A stretch of DNA of 64,000 nt from Trematomus loennbergii (GCA_012861695.1 JAAOOA010000060.1:18841625-18905624), one strand, 5' to 3'; counted from the first letter of the stretch, positions 1-17,820 are shown. Numbers and translations are program-made. Notes: generated by a model from the sequence alone, not told the origin.

Positions 1-907
1 CACTTTATCCCTCAGATTTATCTTTCAAACTCTTTGCTGTTTAGGCTCCCCTACTGCGGGCGCGGATTCTGGGCCGTGTTTTGTGAACATCTTGACATAC
101 TCTGATATTGAGTCTTCTTTGGTCAATCTTGTTTCGGACAAAAAAAAAAGGAAATGTTAATAAGTTAAGCCCAATAGTAAACAGTGTGTGTTTTTGCATC
201 TCCTAGCTGTCAACAACACGTCGGAGGACTGAATTCACGCCCGTCACTGATATCTACAACTTAGCCCAATCCTTTCATATGATGAAAATGTAATTTTATA
301 TAACTGACAGTGACTAAATGACTCAAGTCTTTGTGCCACCACCTAGCTTTTTTATCAAATCCTCCTCCGGTTCCTCCTCCATCCCTCCCTCCTTCACTCG
401 CTCTGATTCCAGCTCCGCAGTGACAACCCCCAAGCCCATCTCATGCATCAGCTGTCAAGCCAGGACTCGTCACTGGCAGGAGGCTGAAAGAGTGAGATAT
501 CTCACCGCCTGAACATCTTGACTTGGAATTTACGCTGATGATGACTCCCATTGCCCTTTAGCGATCCTTCTGTTGCCTCTTCGCCGGAGCGCACAGTCCT
601 ACAACATTGGCACGATTGCTATCTTGCTTTGGCCTTCTGTCTCTCTCTGTTTGTCTTTCAATCTCTCACTTTCCCTGTCTTTGTTCGAAATACCTCTGGG
701 TCGGAGTTATCTCAGAAAGAGATTTTGATAACTTTCTGACTCCATTTGGTTCTGCCATTCAGCAAAGTTCACTGTCACAAATGGCAAAAGATAAGAAATA
801 AGGAAGAAAGTGACAGTTGAATTTCTTTGATCTCAACAATAATGATTGTTCTGACCTTGTTTAAGAGGTAACATTTGAGGAACTTAATTTGTTTCTCTTT
901 CCCTCAG
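1..907. other. Upstream part of the DOC2-family locus; no exon recognised
   Basis: This stretch precedes the first recognisable exon of the DOC2-like gene and is probably its intron, because the exon at 908 begins inside the second C2 domain. Short open frames here have no recognisable domain and no convincing splice context. A polypyrimidine tract runs directly into the acceptor at 906-907. The earlier exons must lie outside the window or in sequence I could not recognise. Confidence 0.4.
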
Positions 908-4853
<3,946 letters not shown>

Positions 4854-4864
4854 ATTACACAAGA

Positions 4865-5091
<227 letters not shown>

Positions 5092-8066
5092 ACATTTGTC
5101 TCACTCGAGGTGGTTGTTTACTGAGACCAAGTAAAGTAGTAATAAGAGCAAAGGATAAAAGATGCAATAATAATAGTCATAAAAAGTATCATATAATGCC
5201 AATATTACCCCAACCAAGTATTAGAATATGATATTCATACTAATATTAGTAAAGGTAAAAAGGTGTAATCTGAATTTATTTTTTAAAGGTGAACCAAATT
5301 GTGACGATGTCCTCATTAAAGTGTTGACGTTACTAAACATTGCCCACAGAATTGTGCTTTAGACCTTAGTGTATTGTGGAAGTCGCTCATATTCTGTCCT
5401 TCAAATTTACACCTAATGAAGAGATTTGAGACTAATGTACTCAAAATCCATACAGTGACTCATAATGTGGTATTACAGGAGCAGAGATGTTATGAAAGAG
5501 ATTGTGTATTGAGAAGTTTCTATTTTAGTGGTTGTTGATCTGATGCAAATCAACACAGTATTATAAAGCACAAAAAGATCCATTCGGTGGATTTGTACCT
5601 TTACCGTTTCAGTGTTCTTGTTCTTATGTCTTTCATTGTCTTTAAGTGACAGTGGCTTTCTATACACCTTCATATCAGGCATTAACGTGTCAGTGTATGT
5701 GTGTGAATGTGTGTGTGCATGAGGGCTATGAGAATATGAGTGCCTACATTTTCTGTCTGTACAGTGTGTGAGTCTCTCTGTATTGATGTCACTCCCCATT
5801 CAAAATGTGTCCATCCAAACTTCAGAAGCACAGAAGTCTGAAGAAATTATAAAAAAAAAGGACAAAGAAGACGCATACAAGAGAGAAATCCTCGGAAGCC
5901 AGCGCCACCACCACAGGCCTCAGTGGTGTGAGCGGTCCTGGCTGGGGAACACTGACAACCTGTCAATCATGTGTGCCAGACCCTTTGTCATCTCTCTACC
6001 ATTGCCAGACAGGTCATAGAGCAAATTAAAGAATGGATTACATCTTGATACGTCACTTCTGACTGATCTTTTTGACTTTCCTGATGAAAGGATGAACGGA
6101 TGTTGCTTTTTGGAGGTGCCATGTGTTCCTTGACTTTGCTGCGGCGTAATGAACCAGATTTCAACAGGATCCAAGCAGGTTTACCTCAGTGACTCCATTT
6201 CTGCTCCAACAAAGCCACAGATGATGCAACATTTTCTCTCTGCTCGGCAATATCACAGCAGCAGCAGCAGTGTGTCGATTTGAAGATTCAGGCATTTTCT
6301 TTGGTCCTGGGATCTAATTCATGGCAAAATGGATGCCTAAAAGCTTGAAAATGTCCCCAACTTTGTGCACCCTCAGACACTGATCTCGAGAGGATATTGG
6401 ATTAAATCTAAATCAGCCATTAGAAGGAGTCATTGCAGTGATCAATGTTGCATTCATTCCATTACATCAGACCGTGACCAGACCTATTGAATATCAGGTC
6501 TACTCTTTAGAGGCATATTCTATCCTCTGGACAGGAGACACTGGGACACTGTGTACATGCTTGTGATTGCCTGCTGAGATAAAACTGTGCAGGAGAAATG
6601 CCCCCCACCTCCCTCCTCATCTTACATTTAACTTCAGGAGGTGCCATGCATGGCAGCAGGGGACAGTGATTAATCACAGGCCAGGATCCAAGATATTGAA
6701 AAGCAAAGCTAGATTGCACACTTAACCTGCATGCCTATTATGTGTTCTATGCACATCTGTGCATGTCGATGGTGTATCTGGGCTAGACTTTCACTGAAAC
6801 GTCTAAACGCCTGCCAAGATATGAAATGTACTCCCCTGGTTCATCTATCTCTACAGCTCTGGCCATGCACTGGTTCACAAAGCACACCCACAGTCGGTCA
6901 GTGGCCTCTGGGAGTTTTTCTAACTGTTGAATCGATCCGGCTGCTCATGTTCTTGTTGTCCTTCAACAACCTTGTGAATGTCTCATTGTTGACTGCAAAA
7001 AATTGATCCTTCAGTGGTGAATTAGGTTTAGATAAAAAAGGGCTTGGGCATTATCGTAGGTTGGAACGAAGATCATGTCAAGTAACAGTGAGCTTAAACA
7101 CATTTTCAGTTAGACCTTAAATGAATTTAACAAGAGGGTTGGGCGAGGGTTTATTCTGTACTTTCTCTATGCACATCAGAATTCCCAGCATGTTGGCAGT
7201 GAGATAATCAAACCAAAACATCAACATTATGTTATCCATGCATCAAAGATGCATTTCTGGGAATACTGAGTTCTTTGATTGGAGCTATGCTGGGGACAGT
7301 GATCGAATACAGTTCACATTTCAGGCTGGTTGGTTGCTTATTCCTGTCTGAATCTGTTCGTTTTGTTTACAGTCACCAAATGTTAGACTTTTGTCTATTG
7401 ACCCCGCTTTGCTTATGTAATCATTTTATCTGCAATACATCTGCATGTTTAGCAATCACTAACAGCTTGTATAATAGAGTGCAACCATAGCTGATTATTC
7501 TGAATGCTGATGTGTTTACAGTCAATGCCATCAGTGCGTATTTGTTTGTTTGTGAATATGATGATTCAGGGTATTTTTGCTCAGTTGCTGTGATTATCAA
7601 GCAAGCTGTTGCTTTAAAAAACAAAACCTTTACTGTCACAGATTTTGACACTTCGTCTTCCTTACATTGAAATCAGTGGTAATGATGCAGGAGGGCAGGG
7701 GCGAATGAGATGGGGAATTCACTACTGCAGTCCCTGTGTATTCACTGTCAATGTCAATCACACAGTATGGCTGCCATCCTGTGGTGGGTTTGTGTAACTT
7801 CTTCGCAAAATAAATTGAAGTCGTTTCAGTTGTCGTCTGTCTTCCTTTGAATAACACATTTCATTTTTGAGAAACATTAGACAGGCACCCATGTGTTAAT
7901 ATATGTTTATTCATCATTGTCTTTTCAACCAAACCACATCCAGGCCTATATGTGTTTTTTTGAGGGTCACTAACTTTACTTTTAGCAAAACCGATACTGT
8001 ACTGAATTTATTTGATGTCAAAGCAGAGTAAACTAATTAAATGTATTTCCATTCTACCAGACAGCC
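5092..8066. other. Gene-free interval between the DOC2-like gene and serping1
   Basis: About 3 kb with no recognisable exon, RNA gene or transposon end. It holds short low-complexity patches (TG-rich near 5696-5720, CAG repeat near 6258). The left part may be 3' untranslated region of the DOC2-like gene. The small open frames lack splice context and homology that I recognise. Confidence 0.5.
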
Positions 8067-8072
8067 TTTATT
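8067..8072 (-). promoter_or_regulatory. Candidate polyadenylation signal (AATAAA) of serping1
   Basis: On the minus strand AATAAA occurs about 40 bases after the serping1 stop codon (8113-8115). It is the first canonical signal downstream, which would give a very short 3' untranslated region. Confidence 0.6.
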
Positions 8073-8112
8073 TACCCTATCTGTTACATCTCCACCTCCC
8101 CTTTTCTCTTTC

Positions 8113-11100
8113 TCATGGGTCGGTCACTCTGCCAATAAAGAGAGGCACATTGGCCTTGTCACTCCACAACAGCATGATGAAGGGCCGCAGGGCAGAGAAG
8201 GACGGGAAGGAGCGAGAGAACGACACGGTGGTGACGGCCCCGGCCTCCACTCCTTGTTCATTCAGTGCGAGGAAGGCTCTGTGTCGGGCATCATCTAGAA
8301 CTATCCTCTCTTCGGAGTAGAGACCACACAGGTTGGAGCTCTCAAAGAGGGATGACAGTCCTGGTTAGGGGGAAATGGAGAGAAGAGTTGAAGTGGGGGA
8401 AAAGCAGGGATTAAAGCAAAGTAAATGTATCTGATACAGGGAGATGAGCAGAATGATGTGTATGCTATTTTCAATAATGACACTTTTCAAGGCTGTCTCC
8501 TTGCTGGTTGATAAAGTAATAAAACTACACAACCTGAAAGCATGGCAGGTATTAAAATAGTCTGACAGACCATGAAAGATAAACTTACCCAATTTCTTGA
8601 TGAGCATGTTCATGTCTGGCTGGACATCCAACTCGATTTTGGGCAGAGTGACCTCCACATGCTCAGAAGTTGTTTCTTGTACTTCCTGTATCATTTGACG
8701 CACAGCTGTATCCGTCAGACTCTCTTCCACCTGCTGCAGGTCAGACACTTTGTTGGAGCTAGGCAGCAGGATGTAAAGACTGCTGTCACCAGTGAGAGCA
8801 AGCTTCGCCACCTGTTTGTAAAATGAAAATGAAAAAAAAATCAAAATGTTGACACTGAAGAGCCCTCAAAGACCACATTGAGACAACTATGCACCTCAAG
8901 ACCCCCACCCTTGAATATGCCCAAAAGTATCTAAATACTTTGATTCCGTAGAAAACCTAAGATTGTGTTGACTCTCAAGCAAGTTTTGGAGTGATAAAGA
9001 GCATCCTCTTTCTCTGTTTTATTCTCAATAGGCCATATAAATAATACAATCAGAAACTGTTAGTCAAACTGAATACAAACATCTGTTGTGTCTGTGTAGT
9101 CAGATGTATTAGTTATGACTATGAGGAGAAGTACGTATTTTCACTTTTCACCTCACACAGTGGCTTTGCCTCCCATTACACCTTAGTAACTCTCCTCATG
9201 TGAAGCTGCCTGTTGTAGAGTGTGTGAATGGGTGGTTTAAGGAGGGTGTTGTTTTTTTCTCACCTGTGCCTTTAGCTGGACTACATACGTCATAGCCACC
9301 ATGTATTTCGGGTGATAAAGGAGCTCTACATTCACCAGATCACCATCCAATTTTGTGAAGAGCCCTTTCCTGGGTTTCATTTCATATTTGACCTTCCACT
9401 GACCTGAAGTACAGACAGTTTATTAGTTCACATGCACATCCGTACTCTTATGCGCACACACTATACTGACCTGTAAAGGAGACAGCGTTGAGCAGCATCA
9501 GCTGTGTACTCGGTGACACTGAGTCGACCAAATGCTGGATTTTATTGTTGGTTTTATTTGCCACCCAGCTGTTGATCATCTCTGTGTTTTTCTCGCTGGT
9601 ATCCAGTAGCATGACGGGTTTTGCTTCATAGAACTGGATGGACTGGTCAATAAAGGACTGGTTCAGATTGATTTCTGAGGAAGAGAACAGAGAAACCACG
9701 ATAAGCTGCATTGATAGAACATTTTTTGGGGCACAGAATCTCTGCATCTACCTCTTTGACTTCAGAGGAGCTAATCTTTGAGCTTCACACAGTGATAGTT
9801 TTACCTGGGTTATAGTAGATCTGAGAAGCCATCTGCAAGGAGCCGGCCAACTTCTCTCTCAGCTTCTTCATCTGCAGGTGGACACAGTGGAAGTCGTGAG
9901 GCACACAGACAGCCCTCTCAATGGCTTTACGGGTGTCCCCCCTTGCACCTGAATGCATCAGAATGAAGAAAATACATAATATAGATAGAAATACGACTGT
10001 GCTTTGAAGTGATAATGAAAGCGGCAAAGTATGACTAACATTTCATATAAGTAGAGAAAAACTCCTGTGACATTTTAAAAAGAAAAAAAACTTTTTTTAA
10101 ATCTAACTTCCTGTAAGTCATATACAAGATAATCTTTTATTCGTGTGCAGAGGTAACAAATGGATAATATCGCTTGGACCATCTTAAAGCACAAGGTTAG
10201 TGTTATTGTTTGTTCTTACTATGAACAAACTCAATAAAAAAAAAACTATGATATATTCAGACCCATCATTTCTTCCCCTGCCTGGTTTTGGCAGTTCCTA
10301 TTGAAGGATTAGTTGACAATATGACTAGTTTTAGAATTTGCAAGAATAATAACAAACATTATGCAGTTTAATGTTGTCATACCTAACAACAAATGGGACA
10401 GTGCCCCGATGATACTGATAGGAGAGAAGAGCAGGTTGCTGGAGGGTTGTGATTCTCTGAGGTGTGAATACAACTTCATGGAAAACTCTGTGATGGATTC
10501 CTGCAACATGGGTTCCCCTGTGCGACTGTTCTCGTCCTGGCAGGGCTCCCATGGTGTGGTGAAGCCGCTGCACGAGTGAGGTGGAGCAGTAGGAGCAACT
10601 GAAAGAAAGTAAAGCAGACTGTTAACATGTGCATGAATGCTGTACCTACTTTTTATGAAAACATCTCGTTCGGACTGTGCTGTAATATATAAGTATACAG
10701 AAAAGATTGCCAAACCGATTATACGTTAAATACAAACATTATATACATTTGTGACAGACACAAAGGACAGACACAAAACACAGAGCACAGAACAATATGC
10801 ACAAAAGCAAACAAAGGAATACAAGAAAAGGGAAGAGGAGGATTACATCATTATAACTAGTCTGGTAAAAAGTTCTAAATTACTTTGCCACAATTCCTCT
10901 AGGCCACAGTCAAGGTGCCTAACTATGGTGTCAGATATTCACATCCCTTATAAATCTATAAATAAGAGACTGCACAGACAAAAACAGGTTGGATAATCAA
11001 CTTCTTTTTCAAAGGGATTTTCTGAAAAAATCAATTTCATTTTCTTTACAGATACCTTATCTCTGTTGTAACATGGGGGCAGACCTACCTTCAACAATGA

Positions 11101-12040
11101 CATTTACAGAGCTCAGCTTTGCCCCCTCAGCAGATTGACAAACGTAAGTCCCAGCATCCTCCATGCCAACATCTCTGATGATGATGGTCTGATCATGGTC
11201 CAGTGGATACAGCAGCTCCACTCTGCTATTATTAGCTGTTGAATCCTGAAGGAGATTCAACAGCTCATTGTCAAGACCTGTCTCTTTAAACCAAAGTGCA
11301 TTGGCTTTGACTTCCCCGGCAGGTTGGAAATGGCACGGGAGGTGAGCAGTGGAGCCTTTGATAAACTTGATGCTATAGTTAAAGGATGCTGGAGAAAGAG
11401 GCAAAAACACTTGAATTTGAAATCAATTCTACCCAAATTCACTTTTTTTGTATGACAAGAGAAATGTGTATGTTCCTCACCTTCAACTCTAACTTTGTAT
11501 GTTGTTATCATCTCCCTATCGTTGTCCTTTATCAAACATGAGTAATCGCCCTCGTTGGCAGCAGTAACAGGAGATATAAAAAGATACCTGCCACCCTGTT
11601 TAACTCTAGGCGAGGCATTCGTAGGATTGGCATTTATCTCATTACCTGTATTAGGAAAAATATCAAATTAAACAAACATATAACTGGGAGATTTTGCAAT
11701 TTGATGTATAGTATGAGATATAATTAGACCATTGAATTTCCAGGTGATGGCCGCTCCAGTGAAGTCAGTTTGAAACGACAAACATGGCAGCTCCAGACTG
11801 GAACCAGGTACCACCCAAAGATTCGTCCCTGAAGAAAGCTTGACAGAAATAAATTGTTAAACATCTTGAGGCAAAGCTGCTATATTCAACAGACAAACAT
11901 GATAAGGTTCAAGCACTTGTTCAGTTAGAATTATAATGGCTATGGAACATATTGGTACACATGCGTGAGCTGCAATTCTCAGGCAGTCCTACCTCAAAAG
12001 CGAGCTGCAGCAAGAGGCAAAGTAAAGCCTGTTGTTTCAT
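8113..12040 (-). CDS. serping1: Plasma protease C1 inhibitor, fish type with two N-terminal Ig domains
   Basis: Ten coding exons on the minus strand: 12040-11993, 11838-11730, 11645-11481, 11388-11089, 10598-10383, 9948-9805, 9674-9471, 9403-9264, 8811-8589, 8360-8113. They sum to 1797 nt, 598 residues, with no frame break. Residues 1-16 are a signal peptide (MKQQALLCLLLQLAFE). Ig domain 1 has Cys35/Cys89 with Trp49; Ig domain 2 has Cys126/Cys191 with a D-x-G-x-Y-x-C motif. The serpin domain runs from about 230 to 598. The reactive loop has hinge GVEAGAV and scissile pair Arg566-Ser567 (SFSR-S), so P1 is Arg as in human C1 inhibitor. Cys217, Cys227, Cys301 (HDFHCVH) and Cys528 (NLCGL) sit where human C101, C108, C183 and C406 form the two linker disulfides. 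Family role: secreted suicide inhibitor of C1r, C1s, kallikrein and factor XIIa. The two Ig domains replace the long mucin-like N-terminus of mammals. The start is the ATG directly before the hydrophobic segment. Confidence 0.95.
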
Positions 12041-13740
12041 CTGAAACAGAGAATGGATGAAAGGGAGCAAAATATAATTGGAAAGTTGATGTAGATGTTT
12101 TACAAGTGAGGATTTCCAACTGAATATGGCACCAAGCCGAAAAAATATCAATAATGTGGCGCAATACCTGAAACATATTGATGTTGTCCACTATCAAATC
12201 TTTTAAAACTTTGATAATTTAGCTACAGCTTCCATTTGAATAAAATAAAGACAAGTTATTTGTGATAGTCATTTAAGATATACTATAAATAACATTGCCT
12301 TGGTTCAGTGATTATAAACAAAAAAGTTGGAGAAACATATTACAACTCACATTTGTTGAATTTCCAAATGAATCCAAATCCAGTCACCAATGATTTGTTA
12401 GCAGTACTTTGCTACACCTGTCACCATTAACTCCATCCACACATCTGACTGTCTGCTCCTCTGAACTGCAACCAACAATGACTAATCTGTGATTGTTGGT
12501 TTAGAGATGTTTGTTTGCATAATGCAGGTCTTCTGACTTACTGGAAATCACATGATTTCACATGTTGGCAACAGATACTATGTGGGATAACATTCACTGC
12601 GCTTTTCATTTTGCATTCATTGCATTTAATTTTGTAATGCAAAGATAGTGTTTAATTACTTATAAGTGATTAAGTCCAGGTTTTTTATCATCAACAATAC
12701 ATGCTCAAAAGTGTAACGGTTAGATGGGGATTGATAAGCTGTTTCACTTTTTCTCATTTTCAATTTGCATTAAAGGTTTTTGCTTGAAGTTTTTTACATA
12801 ATTGGATTTTGTCAAAGGTTGCATTTGGAAAGATACACAGAAAAGAACATAGTGGAAGGCAAACACAAGCTGAATGTGTGCTAATTTGCAGAAAAAGTGT
12901 TGCCACATTTGTGGACATCAATTATATGTCAGTGAAGCACCAAATTATGGAAGCTGAGTGCCAATTACAGTTTGAACAGGATCATTAATTCATGGGTTCA
13001 TTATTGAGTACAGTGTTGTATTTGCTTGTTTGTGGGTATTCATGACCCCAATGACTTCACACACATTGATTTACTTCTAAGTACATTTTTCCTACTCAAC
13101 CTTCATGCTACTATATTATATGTCCTACTGTTTACTCTACTCTACAGCTTGAGTCACTGTTTTTTTTTTTTTGTACAAATTGAGAAATACAAACTGCTGA
13201 AAATACATTTGCTGATGAAATATGTTGTTTTGTAATAGATAAACTAGGTTACTCTACCTTACAAAATGTAGAGCTGCGAGAATCAGAGTAGTAAACCATT
13301 AGCCAATTGATAAACAAACTATTTTATAATTGTTAAAGTCTAATTTCATTTAAAATGGCAAATAAGTCATGCAAGGGTTGTTATAAACTAACGATACAAA
13401 CATTGTCAGGGGCATTTTATATGAAGTAATTTTAGTTTTCTGATTGTACGTACAAACTAGTACAACTTACACACTTCAATGCAGGACTCTTTCTTGTTAA
13501 GCAGTAGGAAGATTTCCTTCACCACTAAACGTGTGACGATCGACAAACCGACACTCGATTAAGTAGACTGAGTAACTGGTCGCGAAGGGATCTTAGGGCG
13601 TAATCAGACGTGTGCAATCGAGACCCGGTTGTTAAAAAACGAAGAGACTCAAACCTTTTTTATCGTTTTTCGCTATAAAGAACAAAACAAAAAGTGGAAA
13701 GAAGGCTTTGTTGATAATTGAATAGCTTACAAGTATGTGA
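12041..13740. other. Intergenic region between divergent serping1 and tmem134
   Basis: About 1.7 kb with no coding exon recognised. The two genes point away from each other, so both promoters should lie here. The left part near 12041-12150 is probably serping1 5' untranslated sequence. A T-homopolymer lies near 13162-13173. The part from about 13500 is less AT-rich and contains CG dinucleotides, consistent with the start of the tmem134 transcription unit. No firm core promoter motif was identified. Confidence 0.45.
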
Positions 13741-13802
13741 CCCGTGTCTTCACAACTTGGAGTGGAGTTCAGGCTCCCTGGAGAAGAGATCAACTAAAGA
13801 GA
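13741..13802 (+). other. tmem134: Candidate 5' untranslated exon end of tmem134
   Basis: A perfect donor GTAAGT at 13803-13808 follows purine-rich sequence, and a matching acceptor (polypyrimidine tract then CAG) ends at 14190, 41 bases before the tmem134 ATG. This fits a noncoding first exon spliced to the first coding exon. The transcription start is not visible, so the left boundary is arbitrary. Confidence 0.45.
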
Positions 13803-14231
13803 GTAAGTTAAGTTTTCCTCCTGGTCATCTGATCGACTAGCGGAAAGAGACCAAACAATGGCCAACAACACAGCCAGTAAACTGCTGCTGGTTCACTTAA
13901 GTTAACTTTGGTCCTGTTTGCTCAAATACAAGTTCCCATTCAAGGCAGTATTGTCTTTGTTCAAGTTTATACTTAAATCACGTTAGAAGATTTCGGTCTC
14001 CAGACTAGTTTATTCTGAGTGTAGTTATTTGTGCGCGTACTTAAAATGCAAAAGTCAATAAAGTTTACTTTTTAGCTTATAATTATTGTACTATTAGTCT
14101 GGAATTATAGACGGTGCATGTTATCTCTGAATAGATCATAGGATGTGTATAAAACCTCTAAGAAGCACTGTTTTTTCTCTCAATCCACAGTGAACATCAA
14201 GCCACAGAACTGAAGGGTGTAAGAGGCAATC

Positions 14232-17200
14232 ATGGCCACACAGTTTAGTATCGATGATGCCTTTGTGTTGGATGGAGATGAGGAGGAAGCAGTGTCTGAT
14301 GGAGACACCGAGGGATGGAAGAGCAAAGACAAGGACAGGGAAGGAGCAGAGATGACATTTGGTCCTCTAACTTTCTCCAAACCTCAGACTCATCCCTCGC
14401 CTGCTGCTGCTCCCGGCTCCCTGAACACAGTAACCTAAAGTATCAGGTACAAATACATTTTTTTTTTAAATAATTATTTATTCCACTAGAAAGGTTCCAC
14501 TGAGATACAATATATCTTCTGCCAAGGAGTTCGGATCAAGCGAGGCAGCAGAACAAAACGGTTTCTATACAAGTAAAAACAGGGACAGAGAACATCACGA
14601 CAACAACACAAACACAACAGCAGACAGAGACCTAACAAACAAAAAAATAAAATAATCGAACTTGTTGAAAAGAACTACATTGTAAAAACTGATTTAATGG
14701 ATTTGTAAATATTTCAGAAGAACTTGAAACTGCACCTTCTTTATCATCTGCTGTTTCTGTAGAATCTGGAAAATGAAGACGTCTTGGTCAGCAATGGCAA
14801 TTCCTCTTTCAATAACTTCTTCAAAATCAGGTGAGTCTTATGTGTAGAACTATTGATATGATTTAACTTCACCCCTCCTTCTACCTTAACCCTTTGAATG
14901 TGAGATAAACTCTGTTTGTGCTCTCTCCATAGCGACCCTGCGACTCTGTCTTACTGCAGCTCGCAGTGGTCCTTCAGCACCTTGAGTTCTGTCAATCACC
15001 TTTCTGCTCATTGCTGTGGGTTAGTTCAAACAACAAAAGCAAACTTCAACAACCACATACACAAAAATTATCACACTAACAACAACAAACACTCACTTTA
15101 AAAAATGTTTTGCTCAGGTGGGTGTCCCATCCGCTCGTGAAGAAAAACAGAAGAGTTGTTCTGGCTTCTTTCCTTCTCCTCATCACTGGAGTTGGTAAGT
15201 CTTGAACAGTTCATTTATACTTTCGAACACTTTTATTTATTTTTCAAAACGTAAAACAATGTGCAGGACAAAAATACAGTTACAAGTGTAGGTGACTTAA
15301 AAGGAAGGAAAAAGAAAACAAAAAAACACACAAAATATTTGTTTAAGCAAATAAATAATCCCATTAGACCAGTCCCACCCACCCCTACAGTCAGACAGTC
15401 ATGAAGACCTTTTTATTACCAAATATAAACAAAAACAAGCAACCTGCTGTAATAAGGTCTTACCTTAAAAACAAATGCCTTTATTTTATTTCTGTCATCC
15501 GTTCCTGTTTTTCTTAGTGTTGTGTAAGTCAGTGACATGTTGAGAACCCTGAACTTTGTCCTCTTGTTGATACTATTTGTAAAACAGGTTTTTAGAGTTA
15601 TGTAAGTGAATAAAAAAAGAGTTTTATAAATGCTGGATTGTCACCCTACCCTGAAAATGAACTTTCATCTTTTCTTTTAGCTCTTATTTTCACAGGTGTT
15701 GTCATCCAGCTGAATCCAGTTGCCGGTAAGGACATTAAACCTTCTTGGTTAATTACATGATTTTGTTGTCCAAAAACAACATAATTAGTCTGTTAACCCA
15801 GATGCAATATGACCACAGATCATTTAAACATTATCAACAAGCACAAAATGCTAAATGTGTGTGCTGGATATTAAAAAAGAAGAAGACTAATGCTTAAAGC
15901 ATCAAAAAGCTGTAGATTGTTATCAGCTGATACAGAGCCAAAAAGCAGTCAAAGAAAGAAACATTTGATGAAACAAATTACCAAACGGAAACCAATCATG
16001 TTACAACTAAATAATAAATCACAAACTTAACACAAATTACTACATTGGAAAAGAAAGTACCAATTCAAAATATCTCCATTTAATTGAACTAACGCAAGCA
16101 TTACAAGAAAGACATTCCTTTGTGTCTGTGTACCTGCATGGTAAATGCTGGACTGTATGTTTTGGTTGGAGTCTATGAATGTGTATTCTGGCAGCCAACA
16201 AACAAAGCTTGGCAGCTCAGTGTGTCATCCTGTCTGTATACTTTTCCTGTAACACCATCACACACACTCTGCTGGATCGATGGTGAAGAAGCAGCAGTCA
16301 TTCAAGGCCAAAGTCCCTTTGATGATAAAAAAGCAGTGTTTCTCAATCCAGTACAAATCTGTCCTGCTCGACTTTAAAGGTCCCATGTCATGCTTTTCCG
16401 GTTATAAGCCGTCCCCTTGTGTGTTATGAAGGTTTTTATGCATGTAAACGGTTTGCAAAGTCACAAACCCTCAAAGTACACCCTGTAGCGAGTAAAACTC
16501 TAACACAGAAAAGACCTGTCTATGCTGCCCCAGAAAGCCTCGTTGGAGATTTCTCTTTTTCTTCCTGGGTACAGTGACGTGACCATACCCAATTGGACCA
16601 ATCCGTGGAGCTCCTCACACACACAGACTCTCTCAGCGGCAAAACTTTGACGCGCTGGGAGGTGCTGCTAGTGGAGCCTCGCAACGGCGAGACTGTGGCG
16701 TGACTGTAGGTGCGCCGCATTTGGGGGTGCGGCGGGGGGGGGGGGGGTGCGGGTGCTAGTGGAGCCTCGCAGATGGGGGTGCTGCAGCCCCCTTAGCACC
16801 CCCCCCTTCCCGCGTCCATTCGCGATGTCTCGCTGTCTCGCAGATCCCACGCAGGAAACCACACCAGTAAGCCAGTTCACACTGTCCGCTCCTCGCAGCA
16901 GCGAGCCTCGCAAAGTCCCGCCAACGCGGCACCCAGACCCCACGCAGCATTCTCATCTGATTGTCATTACTGGTGTCATTTTCTGGTTGCTAACGCCATT
17001 GTAACACATAATCACTGATGTTCCGCTGTAACGGTGGTGGACTCATCAGAACAGAGTGGGCGAGCTGACCAATCAGAGCACAGTGGGCTCACAGGGATGG
17101 GGGGGGCAGGAGCTCCAACAAGCCGTTTAGGACAGAGAGTGAATACATACTATACAGAGATGCTGTATGAGAAACCAATGTGAGTTTGGAAAATTGCACA

Positions 17201-17820
17201 ATATAAATCTATTCTAGTATACCTCAACAATGGAATTATGATCAGTAGAAATGGCCATGACATGGGACCTTTAACAACTGGTGTGAAGGAATACAATTGA
17301 CTGTAAACCGTAGCTGCATGCTACAGTAAATTATAGTACTTGTCAATTGTCAGCAAATTCTAAGACAGCAAAGTTGTAGTTTCAAACAAAGTCAGAAACA
17401 CAATATTGTCCCAACTTTTATGCTTCTTTCTGGTATCAATCTTTTCATCTGTATTCTTGCAATAAAAAAATAATATGTTTTCCTAAAATGTTAAACTCTT
17501 CCTTTAATGTGTGGTTGCATTGAATATTGTGTGTGACTGCGTCTTGATTCTAAAATGACTGTCTTCACAGGGGTTTCAAGTGCTATTTTCTTTGTACCTG
17601 GATTTCTTCTCTTCATCCCTGGCGGTAAATTGATCCTTTGTTTCCAGCCTTTTTGTTTCACTTTACATTCGCCCGTACCAGTTAATGTGTGCTTTGTTTG
17701 GAAGATATAATTAGTGTATTCTCTGTATTTCCTGCAGTGTACCATGTGATATACATCAGCTGTGCTGTCCGTGGAAGAAGAGGCTTCAAATTGTTCTACC
17801 TACCTTATTTTGAAAAATAA
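14232..17820 (+). CDS. tmem134: Transmembrane protein 134
   Basis: Seven coding exons: 14232-14446, 14763-14830, 14933-15019, 15118-15194, 15681-15725, 17571-17624, 17738-17820 (stop TAA 17818-17820). The peptide starts MATQFSIDDAF, contains SSQWSFSTLSS and a W-x-x-HPLVKKNRRVVLA segment, and ends GFKLFYLPYFEK, all diagnostic of TMEM134. Two hydrophobic segments follow the KKNRR motif: one around VVLASFLLLITGVALIF (exons 4-5), one around AIFFVPGFLLFIPG (exon 6). The family is a small two-pass membrane protein of poorly known function. Oddity: exon 1 is one base short. The frame that starts at the ATG reads into TAA at 14436, while the conserved S-N-L-K-Y-Q end of the exon is in another frame; one extra C at the CCC at 14419-14421 would repair it, giving 630 nt in total (209 residues). 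This looks like a sequencing indel. Intron 5 holds a TTAA-flanked element, and exons 6-7 are repeated downstream. Confidence 0.92.
16374..17274. mobile_element. TTAA-flanked MITE (piggyBac-type ends), copy 1, in tmem134 intron 5
   Basis: The sequence TTAAAGGTCCCATGTCATG at 16374 is matched in inverted orientation at the right end (CATGACATGGGACCT then TTAA, ending 17274). TTAA at both outer edges is the target duplication expected for piggyBac-type elements. The interior is about 0.9 kb, has no transposase frame, is GC-rich in the middle and contains a long G-run near 16735-16746. It is non-autonomous. A second copy at 20386-21279 arises from the tandem duplication, not from a separate insertion. 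Confidence 0.8.

Noticed and set aside
541..620. Sequence AGCGATCCTTCTGTT, resembling the S-D-P-x-V motif of a C2 domain
   Set aside because: The neighbouring codons do not match the C2B consensus on either side and no donor site follows at the expected place.
16520..16943. Minus-strand frames rich in R, G and P around the G-run
   Set aside because: They lie entirely inside the TTAA-flanked MITE and change length with the G-run in the second copy.
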